64,000 nt of DNA from Amoeboaphelidium protococcarum (GCA_023515745.1 JALECJ010000056.1:853409-917408); one strand, 5' to 3'; positions 1 to 12,965 are shown, counted from the first letter of the stretch. Notes: a model not told the origin generated them from the sequence alone. A program made the numbers and translations.

Positions 1-258
1 GTCGCCACACCAGGATTATTCTACATCCCGCAATATCCTGTGCCGCAATATCCCATTAAAATGGCCATCTTTTTCTTCACAAGCTTCACACCATTAATCG
101 CTAGCATCTAATCTTCCAAACCATCTGCGGTATTATCTTGTGTCTCCATATCAATTTCTGTCAAGCGAGTTGTTTACAGAGGTTTGAGTGATATATGGTC
201 GACAAATTAAGAAAAAGGAGAAAATTTAAATTCAATAAAGCGCGTTAGTGATGATTAG

Positions 259-1809
259 TCAAATTCTATTAAGTATCAAGTATGATGATGAAGCGGCGAT
301 AGAGAGTAGCAGATTATCATTTTGCGACGAGCATCCTTCGATCAGAGCTGTGATGGCTGATGTTATTATGATGTGCGCCATAGTCGTGAAGGAGCACTCA
401 CACTCAGGAGTTACGATTATGACCGCAGATGTTGATACAATGATACTGAGGAAACATCCAATAGAGCCTTCAATTGACTTATTGGATAGTTTAGACCATT
501 TATGTCGACCATATCGTTTACCAACCAAAGCCGCGAACGTATCGCCAATACCCAAGGAAATAATGCCAGCAGTACTAGCAAGAACACGAGCATTCAGATT
601 ACCAGAAGTCAAAGTGGGAATAAATATTGTGATAAACAGAGGTAATGAACATCCAATAAGTAGATAGAGATGTGACAAGATCATAGGCCCCGAGTCCCAA
701 CTTCGTATATGAATAAGATTGATTAGATCGGCCGAGCTTAGTCTACGTAGACGTATCTTGCCAGGTTCAACTTTGGGCTTCTGGTTGTAATCTTATGGTG
801 ATTAATTGGCCATTAATACAGGCTATTCGATAAACTAGAGCATAAACTTATCAATTTGCACTGGATCTATCCATGGAATCCAAATCCGAAATATCCTAAT
901 ATACTCCAACATTATGAACGCGGCAAAAGCCAATGCAAATGAAAGAGTCATTAGATGTGGAGTAAAAATTGTGCCTGGTATGAACATGATTACTGCAATG
1001 AAATGAAACCACTTTCGGCGCATTTCAAGTCCCCCTGGACCTAAATCTATCAAATGCTTAGTCCCCATAAGCATAATTACTAAGCATGTAATCTACCAAC
1101 CAATGATTTTTATATTCGCAGTTTCGTCAAATATCAAATATACGCCAAAAGCTATAGGATTACTGCCCAGAGTAGAAAATTGCGTATCAAACTTTACGCA
1201 AAGATACAGATAAAGCTTTAAAATTACAATTGAGAAAGCCAGATAGAATATTAGAGTAAGCAGATAATATCTCCAATTATAGAGCTAGGTGGAATAGGAA
1301 TGACGGATCAGACTCATTACTGGATACGCAATGATACCAAAGCCGAGAATGCCAATTACTGCTGCCTAGCTCATTAAGTAGACTCTGTAATCAACACCGT
1401 CAATGTCAGCAATACCATAGTCGGATATATAGTTATGCAAAAAGTCTATTCCGTACAGGGAAAAAAGACTTGTTAGAACGAATGCTTCAGACAGAGCAAA
1501 GTTGCCTTGAGCCAAGGAGGATATACATCTAAAAAGACCATGGAGAATGAAACAGGCACTGATTATAACCCAACTATGATACTCTGTAAATGAATAGTAT
1601 CCGCTTAATATTGATATAGTGCATATCAAAAGATCTGTCGAATAATCTTGAGCAGATCCTCTAATAGTTGAGCATAAAATCACGTCAAAGCAGAGTGCAG
1701 CGGATGAACAGAAGGCCACGGATGAGATGAGATCTAGTTTATGAGAGTATTCACTGTTATTATAAGCACGCAATACATTTATTAGAATCAGCGGCGCCAG
1801 AACAGACAT
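259..1809 (-). CDS. SEC59: Dolichol kinase (Sec59/DOLK family)
   Basis: Multi-pass ER membrane kinase that phosphorylates dolichol with CTP for N-glycan, GPI and O-mannose synthesis. The protein is 516 residues, close to the usual fungal length, in one exon ending at TGA (259-261). Seen: many hydrophobic segments, the MRRKWFHF motif near the middle, and the C-terminal signature GIGDTFAALVGKRYG followed by KSIEGS, the conserved CTP-binding region of the family. Several TAG/TAA codons lie inside it, for example just after KFML and in the loop after it, and must be Gln. The ATG at 1809 is the last in-frame ATG; no better one lies upstream in the open frame. Confidence is high for the family. Confidence 0.87.
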
Positions 1810-2293
1810 GAATAGACCACCGCCAGAAGTCAGTCTCCATTATAATGGTGAAGTCAGCGAAATCGAGACAGTTTTACTAGAGTTGTATTGGTAATTGAGA
1901 ACATGAAGCAGTTAGGCACAACACAGCAAAACAATCACGGCGATTGATTATAAGACACTCTGTCGCAGTGGTAATTGACTCCCAAAATAAATTATTGTCA
2001 ACAATCCAGGCTCTACAAATTAAGGCGCAGTACTACAAATGTTACTGATAAATATAAACGACATTTTTTTGACAAACTACTACCATTCGCTCGCTTGTCA
2101 CTCCGAAAAGAAAGTTGATCAACCTTTTAAGGAAACTATACCTACTGCACTTTTATATCAAAAATACGCGACATTTACATCTTATTAGAACAAAGCAATA
2201 GTTGCAGGAAACTTGAAAATGAAAATTATCATTTATTACCATTCATATATCTAATCACTCCTAAATCGCATAAGTGTTAAGTCGATCATCCAC
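1810..2293. other. Intergenic, upstream of the dolichol kinase gene
   Basis: AT-rich spacer of 484 nt between the start of the dolichol kinase gene and the stop of the next minus-strand gene. It must hold the promoter of the former and the 3' end of the latter. I see no ORF with coding character and no RNA gene. Confidence 0.5.
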
Positions 2294-3190
2294 TCAGTAT
2301 CCTTGATCAAAAGAATCAAAATTAACTTGAGTTCCTTGATCGCGACTTGCTGGGCGCTCATAACTGCCATACTGCTACTCACCATCGTTCTTTTTGTGTC
2401 CATAATCGAGACAGCGGCCCATCAGAGTAGGCTTTCCTTTGTGCTAAGTAATGACTTGGTACCCCTGTCTGCCTAGCTTTTCTATACTCTGCCCAAGCAT
2501 CGACACCTTTTTAAAATCCCAATCTAGACACTCTGCATATTTGTTCGGACGCTGAGCAATGGAAGCGCGCTTTTAAGCATACTTGGCCTCCTTCTTGTCA
2601 GTTTTGCCCTGCTTATATTTCTTGTATCTTGAAGAGATATCGCTCGGCGCCTGTTTCACCTTCTACCAGCCGCGACTCATTGCGGACATTGTGGACATTG
2701 ATGATGAGCCAACTTCGGAAGCAGAGCCACCCAAGCTCTGATAGCGCTGCATCATTTCCTAATCATCTACTGACTCATCTTCAGGGATAGTTGGTTCACG
2801 ACGAGGGCCGCGTCCACTATTCAAACGGTGCGTGCCAGTTGGTTCATCGCTTCCTGCATTCATATTATCAAAGCCTGACATTTGCAAAGTTCTCTCCTAC
2901 TTCTTCTTGCCAACGCTAAACAAGTCCTTCATCTTTGAACGGAAACCAGGCTTCTTCTACTGCATAGACCAAGGATCCTCAAATTGGTCTTCCTAAGGCA
3001 GCATGATCTCATCAGCACCACCGATTTCATTACCATTGCCCATCTATTGACGCGACTGTTAGCTTCTGCGTCCGCCTTTGCTTGAAACAGAATCTCGACC
3101 GCTCTTGAAACGATCAAAAATACCAGCATCTGCGGTCAGCGCAATGCACAGAATGATCACATTGAGAATCAGCAAATTTAGTTTAATCAT
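2294..3190 (-). CDS. Secreted basic protein of unknown function
   Basis: Not recognised. One exon of 298 codons ending at TGA. The N-terminus has a clear signal peptide (short, Lys at position 3, hydrophobic core, Ala-Asp-Ala near residue 22). The mature part is hydrophilic, rich in Lys, Arg, Ser and Gln, with several TAG/TAA codons as Gln, a middle acidic stretch and a C-terminal half with many Tyr and Lys. No transmembrane segment or cysteine pattern is visible. The frame is supported by being free of TGA throughout and by a signal peptide exactly at its first ATG. It is divergent from the aminotransferase gene, with a 412-nt gap. Could be a secreted effector or matrix protein; this is only inference. 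Confidence 0.65.
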
Positions 3191-3602
3191 TATTATTCAG
3201 CTCAGGTAAATATATAGTTGATGTTTAATAATAATTGTATAGATAGAAAAAAAGAGGAAGGATGGTGCTATTTAATGCCTTTCATCTCGTTACTGACATG
3301 TAAACCACGGGTAATATGAAACGTGATGGCAACGTTGCACCAACGATCGTCCTTGAATTTGCCAGCGCGACATCACACAGGCACGAGATACATTTCACGA
3401 GTTTCCACCTATGGTATTTCTCTAAATTGGGAATGCATTAAAAGAACGCAGCTATATGTACCATAAATATTTGGATATCGATTTTATCATCAGAGACATG
3501 TATGACTATATCGCCTTTACTTACATCCCATCATCATGTTTTTTTCCTCTTCAAACAAGTGATCAAAGATTCAATCGCCGTAAAGAACGAACACCATTGA
3601 CG
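3191..3602. other. Divergent intergenic region
   Basis: Promoter region for the secreted unknown (minus) and the aminotransferase (plus). It carries a GAAAC element near 3319 and GTTTC near 3401. In-frame ATG codons upstream of 3603 (3456, 3498) would lengthen the aminotransferase, but the ATG cluster at 3603 gives a more normal targeting peptide. Confidence 0.5.
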
Positions 3603-4817
3603 ATGATGATGAAAAAGTTCTCACGATGTATATCAGGCTAAAGCTTGGCTCCGCTGAGGCATGGCAGTTTGAAAATCTAGAAGACGGAATAGCCCAAGTA
3701 ACTGGTGCCTAATAAGGAGCTTGTATTCGGCAAGTTTTTTACTGACCATATGTTAATCGCTGATCATGACAAGGAGAGAGGTTGGTCTGATCCTAAGATT
3801 GTTCCCTATGGCAAAATCAGCCTGGACCCATCTGCTTGCGTATTTCACTACGGCATGGAGTGCTTTGAAGGAATGAAGGCTTACAAGGATAAGTAGGGGT
3901 AGATTAGAATGTTCAGGCCGGATATGAACATGAAGCGATTGAAGCGTTCTGCTGCTCGACTGACGCTACCAGACTTTGATGGAGATCAGTTGCTGAGTTG
4001 CATCAAGGACCTTGTCAAGCTTGAGGCTCGTCATATTCCATCTGAGCGTGGGTACTCTCTGTACATCAGACCGGCTATGATTGCCACTCAAGAATCGCTT
4101 GGCGTTGGTCCTTCTGGTAGGAGTAAGCTGTTCACTATCTGCTCCCCTGTTGGTCCGTACTATAGAACGGGCTTTAATGCAGTCTCGCTATTGGCAAATC
4201 CGGCGAATATCAGAGCATGGCCTGGTGGAGTTGGTGATTGTAAAGTGGGTGGTAATTATGCACCATCTATCTTGACGCAAAGCAGCGCTGCTAAAGAGGG
4301 ATTTTAGCAGGTGCTATGGTTGTTCCCTATCGAGAATGGAAAAGATTTTTAATTGACTGAGGTGGGCACAATGAATTTGTTTGTCGTGTTGAAAGATAAA
4401 TAGAGCGGGTAGGTTGAGTTGGCTACACCTGCACTGGACGGTACTATATTGCCTGGTGTGACGAGAGATTCAATCTTGAAATTGGCAAAGTAAAAGGATT
4501 TGAAGTGTCATTTGAAAGCTCCTTATGATAGATCGAACCTTAAAGTGTCCGAGCGTGTTATCACAATGAGCGAGCTATTGGCTGCCAGCAAGGAAGGTCG
4601 CCTTATGGAGATGTTTGGTGCTGGCACTGCTGCTATCGTATCCCCGGTGAAGTAGATTCGTTTTGATCACAATGGCAAGAGTTAGGACTTGATTATTCCA
4701 TTGGATCCTAATAACAAGGAAGCTCAGGCTGGTCCATTTGCAAAGTATTTTAATGATTTAATCATGGGCATTCAGTACGGCGAAGTTGAACATGAATTCT
4801 CTTCCATTGTTCATTGA
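3603..4817 (+). CDS. BAT1: Branched-chain amino acid aminotransferase
   Basis: PLP-dependent transaminase interconverting Leu, Ile and Val with their 2-oxo acids. 404 residues in one exon, ending at TGA. Seen in order: [49 protein letters not shown], and [12 protein letters not shown] holding the PLP lysine (about residue 213), then [23 protein letters not shown] and [13 protein letters not shown]. The frame crosses many TAR codons; in EGFQQVLWL the first Q is TAG and the second CAG, at a position that is QQ in homologues. Three ATGs sit at 3603-3611, followed by a basic, Ser-rich leader that may be a mitochondrial presequence. Very sure of the family; cytosolic or mitochondrial form not settled. 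Confidence 0.96.
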
Positions 4818-4912
4818 TACTATCAGGATATTGTAACTAAAAAAAATAAAGTACGATTGATCATATATCGGCCTTCTATTTAGACTCACTCATCTTTAAG
4901 TCTCATGAAAAT

Positions 4913-5713
4913 TCATTGACCAGCTAACAGCCTGTCCTAGCGTACGTATTCACCGTCTGATATAGTAACATCCGTGTATGAACCTTCCTACAATTCACCG
5001 GCAGTCTATGCCTAATCAGGATTCACCTTCCATGGCACAACGCAGTTCAAAAGGTACCACACCAGAGGACTCTTCTCTTCGATCTCGATCCAATTTAAAC
5101 ACAGCAATCTTGGCGCTCGCTGTTATTATAATTATTATTAAGAGCTCAAAGAGGTGATCATGACATTGCTAGATACAAGAAAGCCACGAATTCCTGACTT
5201 GAATCTATTCATAAACTCTTACTTGGATGTAATTTATCCAAGCGGAAGTCGCTGCAGTTATTAAAGTTAGCACTCAGTAGTTACTCGACCCAGCGCAGAG
5301 TAACTGATTTCATCTTATCTTCCTAATTTAAACAAGTTCATCATGCGACCAATAATAGATCCAAATGGATATGATGAAAGAGTTTAAATCTGCAAGGTGG
5401 AATAGTAGAGCATGTCCATGCATAGACTTCGCTGCACATTAGACAACTACGGCCAGATGGCAAGTGCGGACTTTGGTATCTCATCACGATATCGCGCCAC
5501 TTCAACCAGCATTGTTCGCTTTGCAACAACAGCAACTGAAGCATTACCAGCATCTTTATCAGGCACAACAGAGGACTGCCTAATACCGAGAGCTTACCGC
5601 AGTGCTGTGTCTGCAACGGTCAAATCCCTTTCAAGATGCTGCAACTGATGTCGGCTCAAAGACTAGGAAGACGACTACAACTTTCCCGCCTAACCACTAT
5701 AGATCTACATCAT
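4913..5713 (-). CDS. Hypothetical protein, 266 residues
   Basis: Not recognised. One TGA-terminated frame of 267 codons running convergent to the aminotransferase (95 nt between stops). The start is an ATG ATG pair at 5713. The N-terminal 60 residues are Gln/Ser-rich. A middle section contains the string KRTMLVEVARYRDEIPKSAL and a C-terminal part has WIEIEEKSPLVWYLL and PWKVNPDQ, which read like a folded domain rather than noise. A short poly-Gln tract (mixed TAA/CAG) lies between. No signal peptide or clear membrane segment. Frame choice rests on absence of TGA and amino-acid composition only. Confidence 0.55.
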
Positions 5714-6354
5714 AACGTCCGTAGTTGGTACTTTAATACTCAGACGCGTCACGTAACTCCCGCTTAATCGATAAGCATAGAACGCGCTGATAGATGTAAT
5801 TGCGAGAGCTGCCAATGATGGAAGATACAATTCAGTCCAGAGATTAACATTCTATCGATTCTATCGCTAATTAGTTTGTCTTATCAACTGATACTATTAC
5901 AGAGTCTATATAGTTTATTCTTGTATTCTCTTCAATAAAGGGTGTTCGCCATCTCCATTAGACTTTTGTAGATCAACCTGTAGCAATCGATATAGAAAAG
6001 TTCCGGTGGGGAACGCAACAGTGCCTATTAAAAGAGATCCTCTAATTATACTAATCGCTGGAGTAAGCGGACTCTAATATATCTACGTGAACATATTCTT
6101 ATAATAAAATGATAAAAGCTAAAAGAGCGAAGAAATAATGCAAAGAACAGTAAAGGGACTCTCCATGAGCGCGCGACTCGTCTTCTTTATCTCTCTTCCT
6201 CTCTATTCGTTCAACAAAGGAAATTTAACGTCGCCCCTCTCCTCGATTGTTTCTTCACTGGCATTAGTAAGTACAAATCGTATACTGTATATCAAGTGGT
6301 TTATTTTTCGCTTGCATTCTAGATATTACTAAAACAATAATTAAGAGTTTCAGT
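5714..6354. other. Divergent intergenic region
   Basis: 641 nt separating the start of the minus-strand unknown from the start of signal peptide peptidase. It holds a TATATAG stretch near 5908 and a short open frame at 6138-6332 that has no start-context or homology support. I see nothing else. Confidence 0.45.
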
Positions 6355-7518
6355 ATGGATAAAATAGTAGACTTGTTGGAAGAGCATTCAGCGTATGTTA
6401 CTTATACTTTTATTCTGTTGGCTGCAGTGTTTCCCATCTACTTTGGCTCTTTCGCTTCTATCAAGTATAAGAAGGTATAGGATACAGCTGGTGGTAAAAG
6501 CACTAAGTCATCAAAAGATGAGAGCGATGATGAAGATGAAGATGTTGAGAGTGAAGCTATTACTAGCGAAGATGCCATGTGGTTCCCAATCATTGGAAGT
6601 GGTGTGCTGTTTTCGCTGTACCTGGTGTTCAGATTCTTCAGTAAAGAGTACATCAACTACCTGCTGACTGCCTATTTTGGATTCCTGGGCTGTCTTGCTC
6701 TGGCCAAGATGATTGATGCTATTGGTAACTTCACCATCTTGAGCAGTAATGGGCTGCTGCACTTGGAAAAGCTCAAGATTAGAATAACAAAGCACAAGGG
6801 CAAAGAACTGATATTCAAGTACTCTTTCACCTATTTTACTATAGCCGCTCTGGTTGTGGCTATTCTATGCACTGCTTACTATGTGGTGACCAAGAACTGG
6901 ATTGTGAGTAATTTGTTTGGTTGGGCATTCAGCTCGTCCGCTATTCAACTCCTAGATCTGGACGACTTCAAAACGGGAATGCTGCTTCTATCCGGTCTAT
7001 TTGTGTATGATATATTCTGGGTGTTTGGTACTGAGGTGATGGTCAGTGTGGCCAAGAATTTTGATGCTCCTATCAAGCTACTATTCCCTAGAAACTTTGC
7101 TGCCTGGGCCAGAGGAGAGAAGGTACCATTCTCAATGCTCGGCCTGGGTGATATAGTCATCCCGGGTATCTTTGTGGCTCTGTGTCTTCGATATGATTAT
7201 TATAGATATGCAGCATCATTGAAGAATGGTAAAGGTGCGGCTATAACTAGATCATTCCCAAAGCCATACTTTATCGGTTGTATGATTGCTTACATCATTG
7301 GTTTAGTCACCACTATGGCTGTGATGCATGTGTTCTAAGCTGCGCAACCGGCGCTCCTGTACTTGTCTCCTTCTTGTATTCTGTCAGTGTTGTTGGTGGC
7401 TCTGGTACGCGGTGAATTATCTCAAGTATTTGCGTACAAGAGCGAATCTGCTTCTAAATTGTTGGCGAATGGCTCTGCTGCATCAGGTGATTAGAAGAGT
7501 GACAAGAAGAAGAAATGA
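6355..7518 (+). CDS. SPP: Signal peptide peptidase (presenilin-type aspartyl protease)
   Basis: Intramembrane aspartyl protease of the ER that cuts leftover signal peptides and takes part in ERAD. 387 residues, single exon, stop TGA. Seen: an N-terminal membrane segment, an acidic Ser/Asp-rich loop, then a multi-pass core. The catalytic motifs are FVYDIFWVF (about residue 220) and GLGDIVIPG (about 263), with the substrate-binding QPAL motif at about 331. A TAA codon falls in the last loop just before AAQPALLYL, so under the standard code the essential PAL motif would be lost. The C-terminus is KKKK, a dilysine-type ER retrieval signal. Confidence 0.96.
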
Positions 7519-7619
7519 TACTCATATTAATAAATTGACTTTATTTCTTGGTATTGCATTAACATTCTCAAAGCGTATTCAAATAATATTACAGAATACT
7601 ATTATAGAATGTTCTTAAA

Positions 7620-8385
7620 TCATGGACTCAACACCAGACGCGTCGCATTGGCTTTGCAATGGGAAATATCACCTGGAGGGAGGATATAACTTTGATCAAA
7701 ATCGGTGCTGAATGACTGGACATACTTCATATCTTCATGCAGCACTGTATTATAATCATCGTCATCCCGATCATAGAAGCTCTCAAATATAGCGATTATG
7801 CTATCTGTGCCATATTCAATCCACATGTTAGCGTAATATTCATAGGCCAACTGCACCTGATACATTGAGCATACTTGATCACCCAAAAACTTGTAATCAA
7901 TAAATTCAAAATATCTGTCATCATACCAAGGATCTTCCCACTCAAATGGGTGAACTTGACACTCTGACTCTCCATTAGCGGTGCGTGTAATGCTATAAGC
8001 CTTACCTTAATCCTACACATATCAAGCGAATGATCTATAGTGCATATTCGATTACGCCGTCAGATATAGATATACTTACACCGATAAAGTAAAAATCCAC
8101 TTTAGCGCTATTTTTCTAGAATATAGTTTTGCGCATCAATTACTTTTAAAGGTCTAGAGCATACTCATACGTAAACTATTCACCAATGGATGGCTCAACG
8201 CGCAACTTGACGCGTCTTCTAGAAGGCAGCACAATCTTGGACTAGCGACGCAAGACTGAGCCATCAGAATCGCTGTCTTATGTCGTCTACAACACTAAGC
8301 TCTAATCCACAGGCGTACACCATACTGTCAGCGTCGATGCAAGAATTACTACCACCAGGGCAACAAAATTACTGCGCATGAACAT
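7620..8385 (-). CDS. Secreted protein of unknown function, two exons
   Basis: Not recognised. Exon 1 is 8080-8385 (102 codons), exon 2 is 7620-8012 (131 codons with TGA), joined in phase 0 across a 67-nt intron (8013-8079) with GTAAGT donor and TGTAG acceptor; 232 residues. The N-terminus has a signal peptide with a long hydrophobic core. The mature chain has a basic RRQ...SRRRVK stretch and a C-terminal half rich in Tyr, Trp, Asp and Glu (for example FEWEDPWYDDRYFEF). Three Cys are in the C-terminal half. The intron restores one frame across a TGA, which supports the model. It converges on signal peptide peptidase with about 100 nt between stops. Confidence 0.6.
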
Positions 8386-8555
8386 ATTCGCAACACCGTG
8401 TCTGTCTATAGTTGTTGTCTAAAGTTCAAGGGGTGCCAGCGTAAATCTTAACCTCATAATGGCGCGGTAACGATTACAAAGCTAAAATGAAGCAATAAGT
8501 TCGTATCAGTTACGATAGTTTCTACAACAAATTAATAAAGCATAAACAAATTATT

Positions 8556-11006
8556 TCACTATAAAGCTACAGGTGCGTGAGATTAATAATCACCTTTCTT
8601 GTTACCACTATTGCTGAACAGCAAAATTGCCTTCTGCTTCTTCTTCTTTTTCCCCTTCTGCTACTGCTACTACTGCTCCTACTACTACTGATGATCTTGG
8701 TCTTGACCAGTTGCGTTATCATCAACATTAGCGTTACCCTCTGCTGCTGCAAGATTACTATGTGACTAGGATGATTACTGGGCCATCATGGCATATTCAA
8801 CATGTACATTCTCGTCTTTGCCTTCATTGCAATTATTCAGCCCGGTGATCGACGCAAAAGACTTATTCTTACGGCTGGATGGACTCATACCATGTGAAGG
8901 TGGCGTGAGACCAACATCCATCTACGGGAACAGCTCATTATAAGAGCGCGGACGAGCCTTCTTTGCGTATGAGTTGGATTAAATCATACTACTACTATTA
9001 TTATTGTTGTTGCTGTTGCTATAACTATTATTTACATTTTTTTAATTTTTCTTATCATTACCAAAATTAACACTAGACTAATTCCATACCAGGGGACCAC
9101 CAGATTTACTAGATTGCGATACTGGGCTCAATGGAAGAGGCTACCATGCACTTTCATCGTCAAAATCAAACATTTCCACATGAGTCCTGGCACTACTAAT
9201 GCCACCCTCAAACCTCGTCAGTTTATCCAAATTCACAGAATCATTAGATTTGGACTATTGCTTCTTGTTCTTTCTAGCAGATTACTCCTCCTTTCTCTTT
9301 TTCTATTCATGACGCTTCTGACGACTATCCAGCTCAGACTACCAATGACTTGTCTATTCAGCAGTCAAAACTTACGTCAATTCATCATTGCTACCTCCTG
9401 CAAGATACTTTTCAATGTACACTCCACTTTAATTATCGTTCTTCAACAACTACTACCTGCATAGAACAGGCTTCTCCCAATCAAGTTCTATAAATGATAC
9501 ATCACATCCTAAAGGAAGATGTCCCAGATAGCGATATTTCTTTCTAACTTCCTCAGTCATTGTTGTCTCAGTCACCACACTGATTGTGGCATAAATCTCA
9601 TGCGGAAAATCTTGATACTCCCCAAATGCACTTTTAATTATTTTAATGTCCAACGGGTGAAGAAATGAATATTGACCATCAGAGCATTGGTAGAAATAAT
9701 AAGTACCATCTAAAGGACCCTTTGATGCATTGATGCCGTACTTAAATCCTTGACTACTTAACTACTTCTACTCACCTGACAGTACAACGCTTTTACGACT
9801 CGACAAAGATGACGTGGATGCACCATCCGATAATGACTATGCGCCACCAGAACTGCTAGTCTCCACCTACTCCTGAATACTACTCTCTATATCCGCAAAA
9901 GGATCTTCCATCACCGTGGCCTTGATCGTTATACTGGCCGAGGGTGGTAATTGTAAATCATCCAAAACGGGAGCATTAGATGGCAGAGATGAGCTCAGGT
10001 GGCGAACATCTAGCATAGACGACATCTTTGCGTTATGATGGTCAGTTTGTGAGAGCAGTGCAGGCGAATGCTGCAGCAAAACTCTCTCCCTCTCCTTCTG
10101 CTCACTGATGGCCATCTCCAGGTACATCGCCTCATCGTTCTCATTAGCACTCTATGCCTCATGCAGCAAAAACTCCAATTACACAATCTCCGGCATAATG
10201 ATATGATGTAAGATGACACTAGGATAAGCCACCAACACCTTTGACCACTTTATCAAATTCATATCCCAATCCTGCTGCAGCTTTGGCATACTAGAATTAG
10301 CCCACTTGGAGTAATTAAACTTGGGTAAAGTGGTAATACTAGCATTCGATCGCTGCATCAAAGTCATTGCCACCACTGGCTACCTACTAGTGCCATCAAT
10401 CTTTTGCGTCCTGCTGTAATCACTGCATTGAATTACCTGACAAGATTTCAAATCTTTACTGCAAACTGAGTCATGACAGAGGGGACACTTAACACGCATA
10501 GAATCAACAATGGACAGATAGTGCAGAATGCAACTATAGCAAAATACATGACCACACTTTCCCATCTTTGGCACTGAGGGCGGGCACAGACAGATGGGAC
10601 ACTGAATATCATCAGGCTGAGCAGCCAGCTGTAAGACCAGTTCCACATTGCTCCAAGTGACCAATTGATCAGGATTCATATCCTTGCCAAATTCATCAGT
10701 TTTCACCACAAACCGGTAATTGGCATTCACAAATCTCTCCTTCACATACGGCTAATGATTTACTTTCTTATGGTTAGTATGTCTACCGGAATTAAACTAC
10801 TAAGAATGACTTGGCTAACGTGGAGGCAGAGTGAAATTGAGCAGATGATTAGCGGAGATACCCTTCTTGGACGGAGTGGATGAAGACTACAGCTGACCAC
10901 CAGAATTTCTCACTTCACCGTGAGAGCCATTACCCTTCTACTCTCTCGCTGCTTAAACACTACCATTATTATTCGGTAACTGTGACTACTTTTTACTTTG
11001 CGGCAT
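8556..11006 (-). CDS. RNF10: RNF10/Mag2-type RING E3 ubiquitin ligase
   Basis: E3 ligase family that ubiquitinates 40S proteins (uS3, uS5) on stalled ribosomes. 816 residues in one exon. Seen: a Gln/Ser-rich N-terminus; a RING finger CPICLCPPSVPKMGKCGHVF followed by CYSC, H and CPLC (about residues 130-175); the family region DGTYYFYQCSDGQYSFLHPL; a block resembling the RNF10 RYLGHLPLGCDVSFIELDW region; a Lys/Glu coiled-coil-like stretch; and a C-terminal KKKKKQKAILLFSN as in RNF10. Long runs of TAG encode poly-Gln near the C-terminus. A ZNF598 homologue, acting in the same ribosome quality-control pathway, lies at 20.5-22.7 kb. Confidence 0.92.
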
Positions 11007-11646
11007 TGATAAAATGACAGCAACTATGCAAATCCTATGTGATAAGCGACCGATAACGATGGACGGGGGAGATGATGACGGATGGATAGAGCAATGATAG
11101 ATAGAATGGGATGACCAATCTATCAAGATCAATGGAATTAGAGGGGACTGCTGGAAAACAATAATAGGTGGGGTTTACCGGATGGCAAACGTATAGTAGT
11201 AATAAAAGGGAAAAGAGAAACAAAGCTTGGTGATGATCAAAAGCTTCTGTGATTGTTTTTTTTTCGTTTCTCGTCGTTGCTGATCAGCTGATGTTCTCGC
11301 TTTTAGCCACCACAACGGTGCTTAACGCGATGATAAAAATAAACTTTGCCTAGGTACACGGGTTTTGGTACTCAATTTTATCAAAACAATGATGAAGATA
11401 GTTGTATAAAAGCCACTATGAACTCTGCCCCATTGAACAAGTTGAAATGAAATGACTATGGAAATCAATTGGCAGTCTGTGTTTCCCATTCTATTAGTTT
11501 TTTATCAGTTGTTTCATGTGATATAAACCAGGAACAGAATTGTATGATACGAAACAAATGTACATAGTCCATTCAACAACTGATAATATTATATTTATCT
11601 GAATGAGTCGTGAATATGAAGTGTTAATCGACAACGCAGCTATTGA
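11007..11646. other. Intergenic, upstream of the RNF10 gene
   Basis: 640 nt between the RNF10 start and the stop of the HNH gene. It contains a poly-T run near 11257 followed by CGTTTCTCG, and a TATAAAAG near 11405. The open frame at 11035-11223 on the minus strand has no supporting feature and I do not call it. Confidence 0.45.
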
Positions 11647-12682
11647 TCAGATTACATTAAGCTTGGATATCAGGTTGAGCTGTTCTTCAGTGTTGTCGCA
11701 GTCAGCAAAAGAATAGGAATTCTCTTATCTACCTGTATCATCAACGTCAGACCTGAAGTCACTAGTGGAAGTATCGTCCTGCGCATCACTATTAACGTCA
11801 ATAGCTTCGCAACTGCTTTTTTAATGAGCATCGATATTGTACATTCCTACAAACTTCCAACAATTGGGACAGCATCCCTAGGACCTATCGCGATCAAGTG
11901 AATTGTGAATAGCAATCAGATCACTAGAAGGCCTAGATTCCGAATTACCACACAAATCAATCTTCGTTATATCATTCTTGTGTATCCATCGCTCATACAG
12001 AACAATGACGCGTCCAACATCATCAAACATCCACTAAAATAAATCATAACTTTGCTCCAAGTCTTTTCGCAATAAAATGCCATTCTTAGGAGAATACTCC
12101 AGATCGCGACTTATGAGATGTAATTAAGACAAGGGCACTATGTGCGCTGCAACCAACTCCTTAAGATCACTTTCTCCAGATGCAACACAACAACCGTCTC
12201 GTATGATCAACGCGTCTCTCATCTTCGACATGGCTTTCTTCTTACGATTTACGTGCCGACCTGTAGAACAAACGCCGCTTTAGGAAAATGAACGACACGA
12301 ACTTATAGATGATACAGAAATATCCAATGATTCTACACTAATAAATTGAAATTAAAACTTGATAGTGCAATTGAAACTTACCGTTAGAGTTGGCAGAGGG
12401 AATTTGTGATAGCAGTCGACTCTCCCTTATTATCTTCAGCTTTATTATCTCCGTAAGATCATGCTGAGCTTAGGCAAGTCTGTTTTCGACAGATAATAGA
12501 AGTTATTTACTCGTATCAGCTATAGATTTCAAAGCATCTATTGCTTAATCGGGCTATCTCTCTTTAATAGCAATCATCAAATCCTTCTCAGCATCAGTCA
12601 ACGATAATCTGGCTTAAATCTACTCTTACTTAACGTCTGTAATAAGAGCCTTTACGTAATCCACGTCCTGTTCCAAACCCAT
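11647..12682 (-). CDS. HNH nuclease-domain protein with coiled-coil N-terminus
   Basis: Two exons (12382-12682 and 11647-12332) joined across a 49-nt intron (12333-12381; GTAAGT...GTGTAG), giving 328 residues. Residues 1-100 look like a coiled coil, rich in Leu, Glu, Lys and Gln. Residues about 139-205 match the HNH_2 family common in fungal genomes: RDALIIRDGCCVASG, then VAAHIVPLSQ with the first His at 164, then SPKNGILLRKDLEQSYDLF. The position normally held by the final His (in NGxLLRxDLH) is Glu here, so catalytic activity is doubtful. A CCPNCWKF cysteine pair lies in the C-terminal third, followed by an acidic tail. Role unknown; family match is strong. Confidence 0.8.
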
Positions 12683-12965
12683 TGTTTAAACGTGATCAAA
12701 CGCTTTGACCTTTTCGAATGTGTGGAGAGTACTTCTGTTAAAAGATGAGAATATGAGAAAGAAAGTCGCAATGAAATCTAATCTCACATGAGTTTGAAAA
12801 TGCAGCTAATCCATTTCCATCGTCCAATCAGACCGTTTCAAATCAGATTCGATCGCGTTTCACAAATAGCCAAGATTAATTTCAGCCTTCGTCTACCATT
12901 CTGCATTCCGTTTAATCCACTCATCAAGTCATAATATCTGCAACTTTTATTCTCTTATATGAAAT

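Noticed and set aside
6138-6332. Small ORF upstream of signal peptide peptidase
   Set aside because: No recognisable features; more likely promoter or leader sequence.
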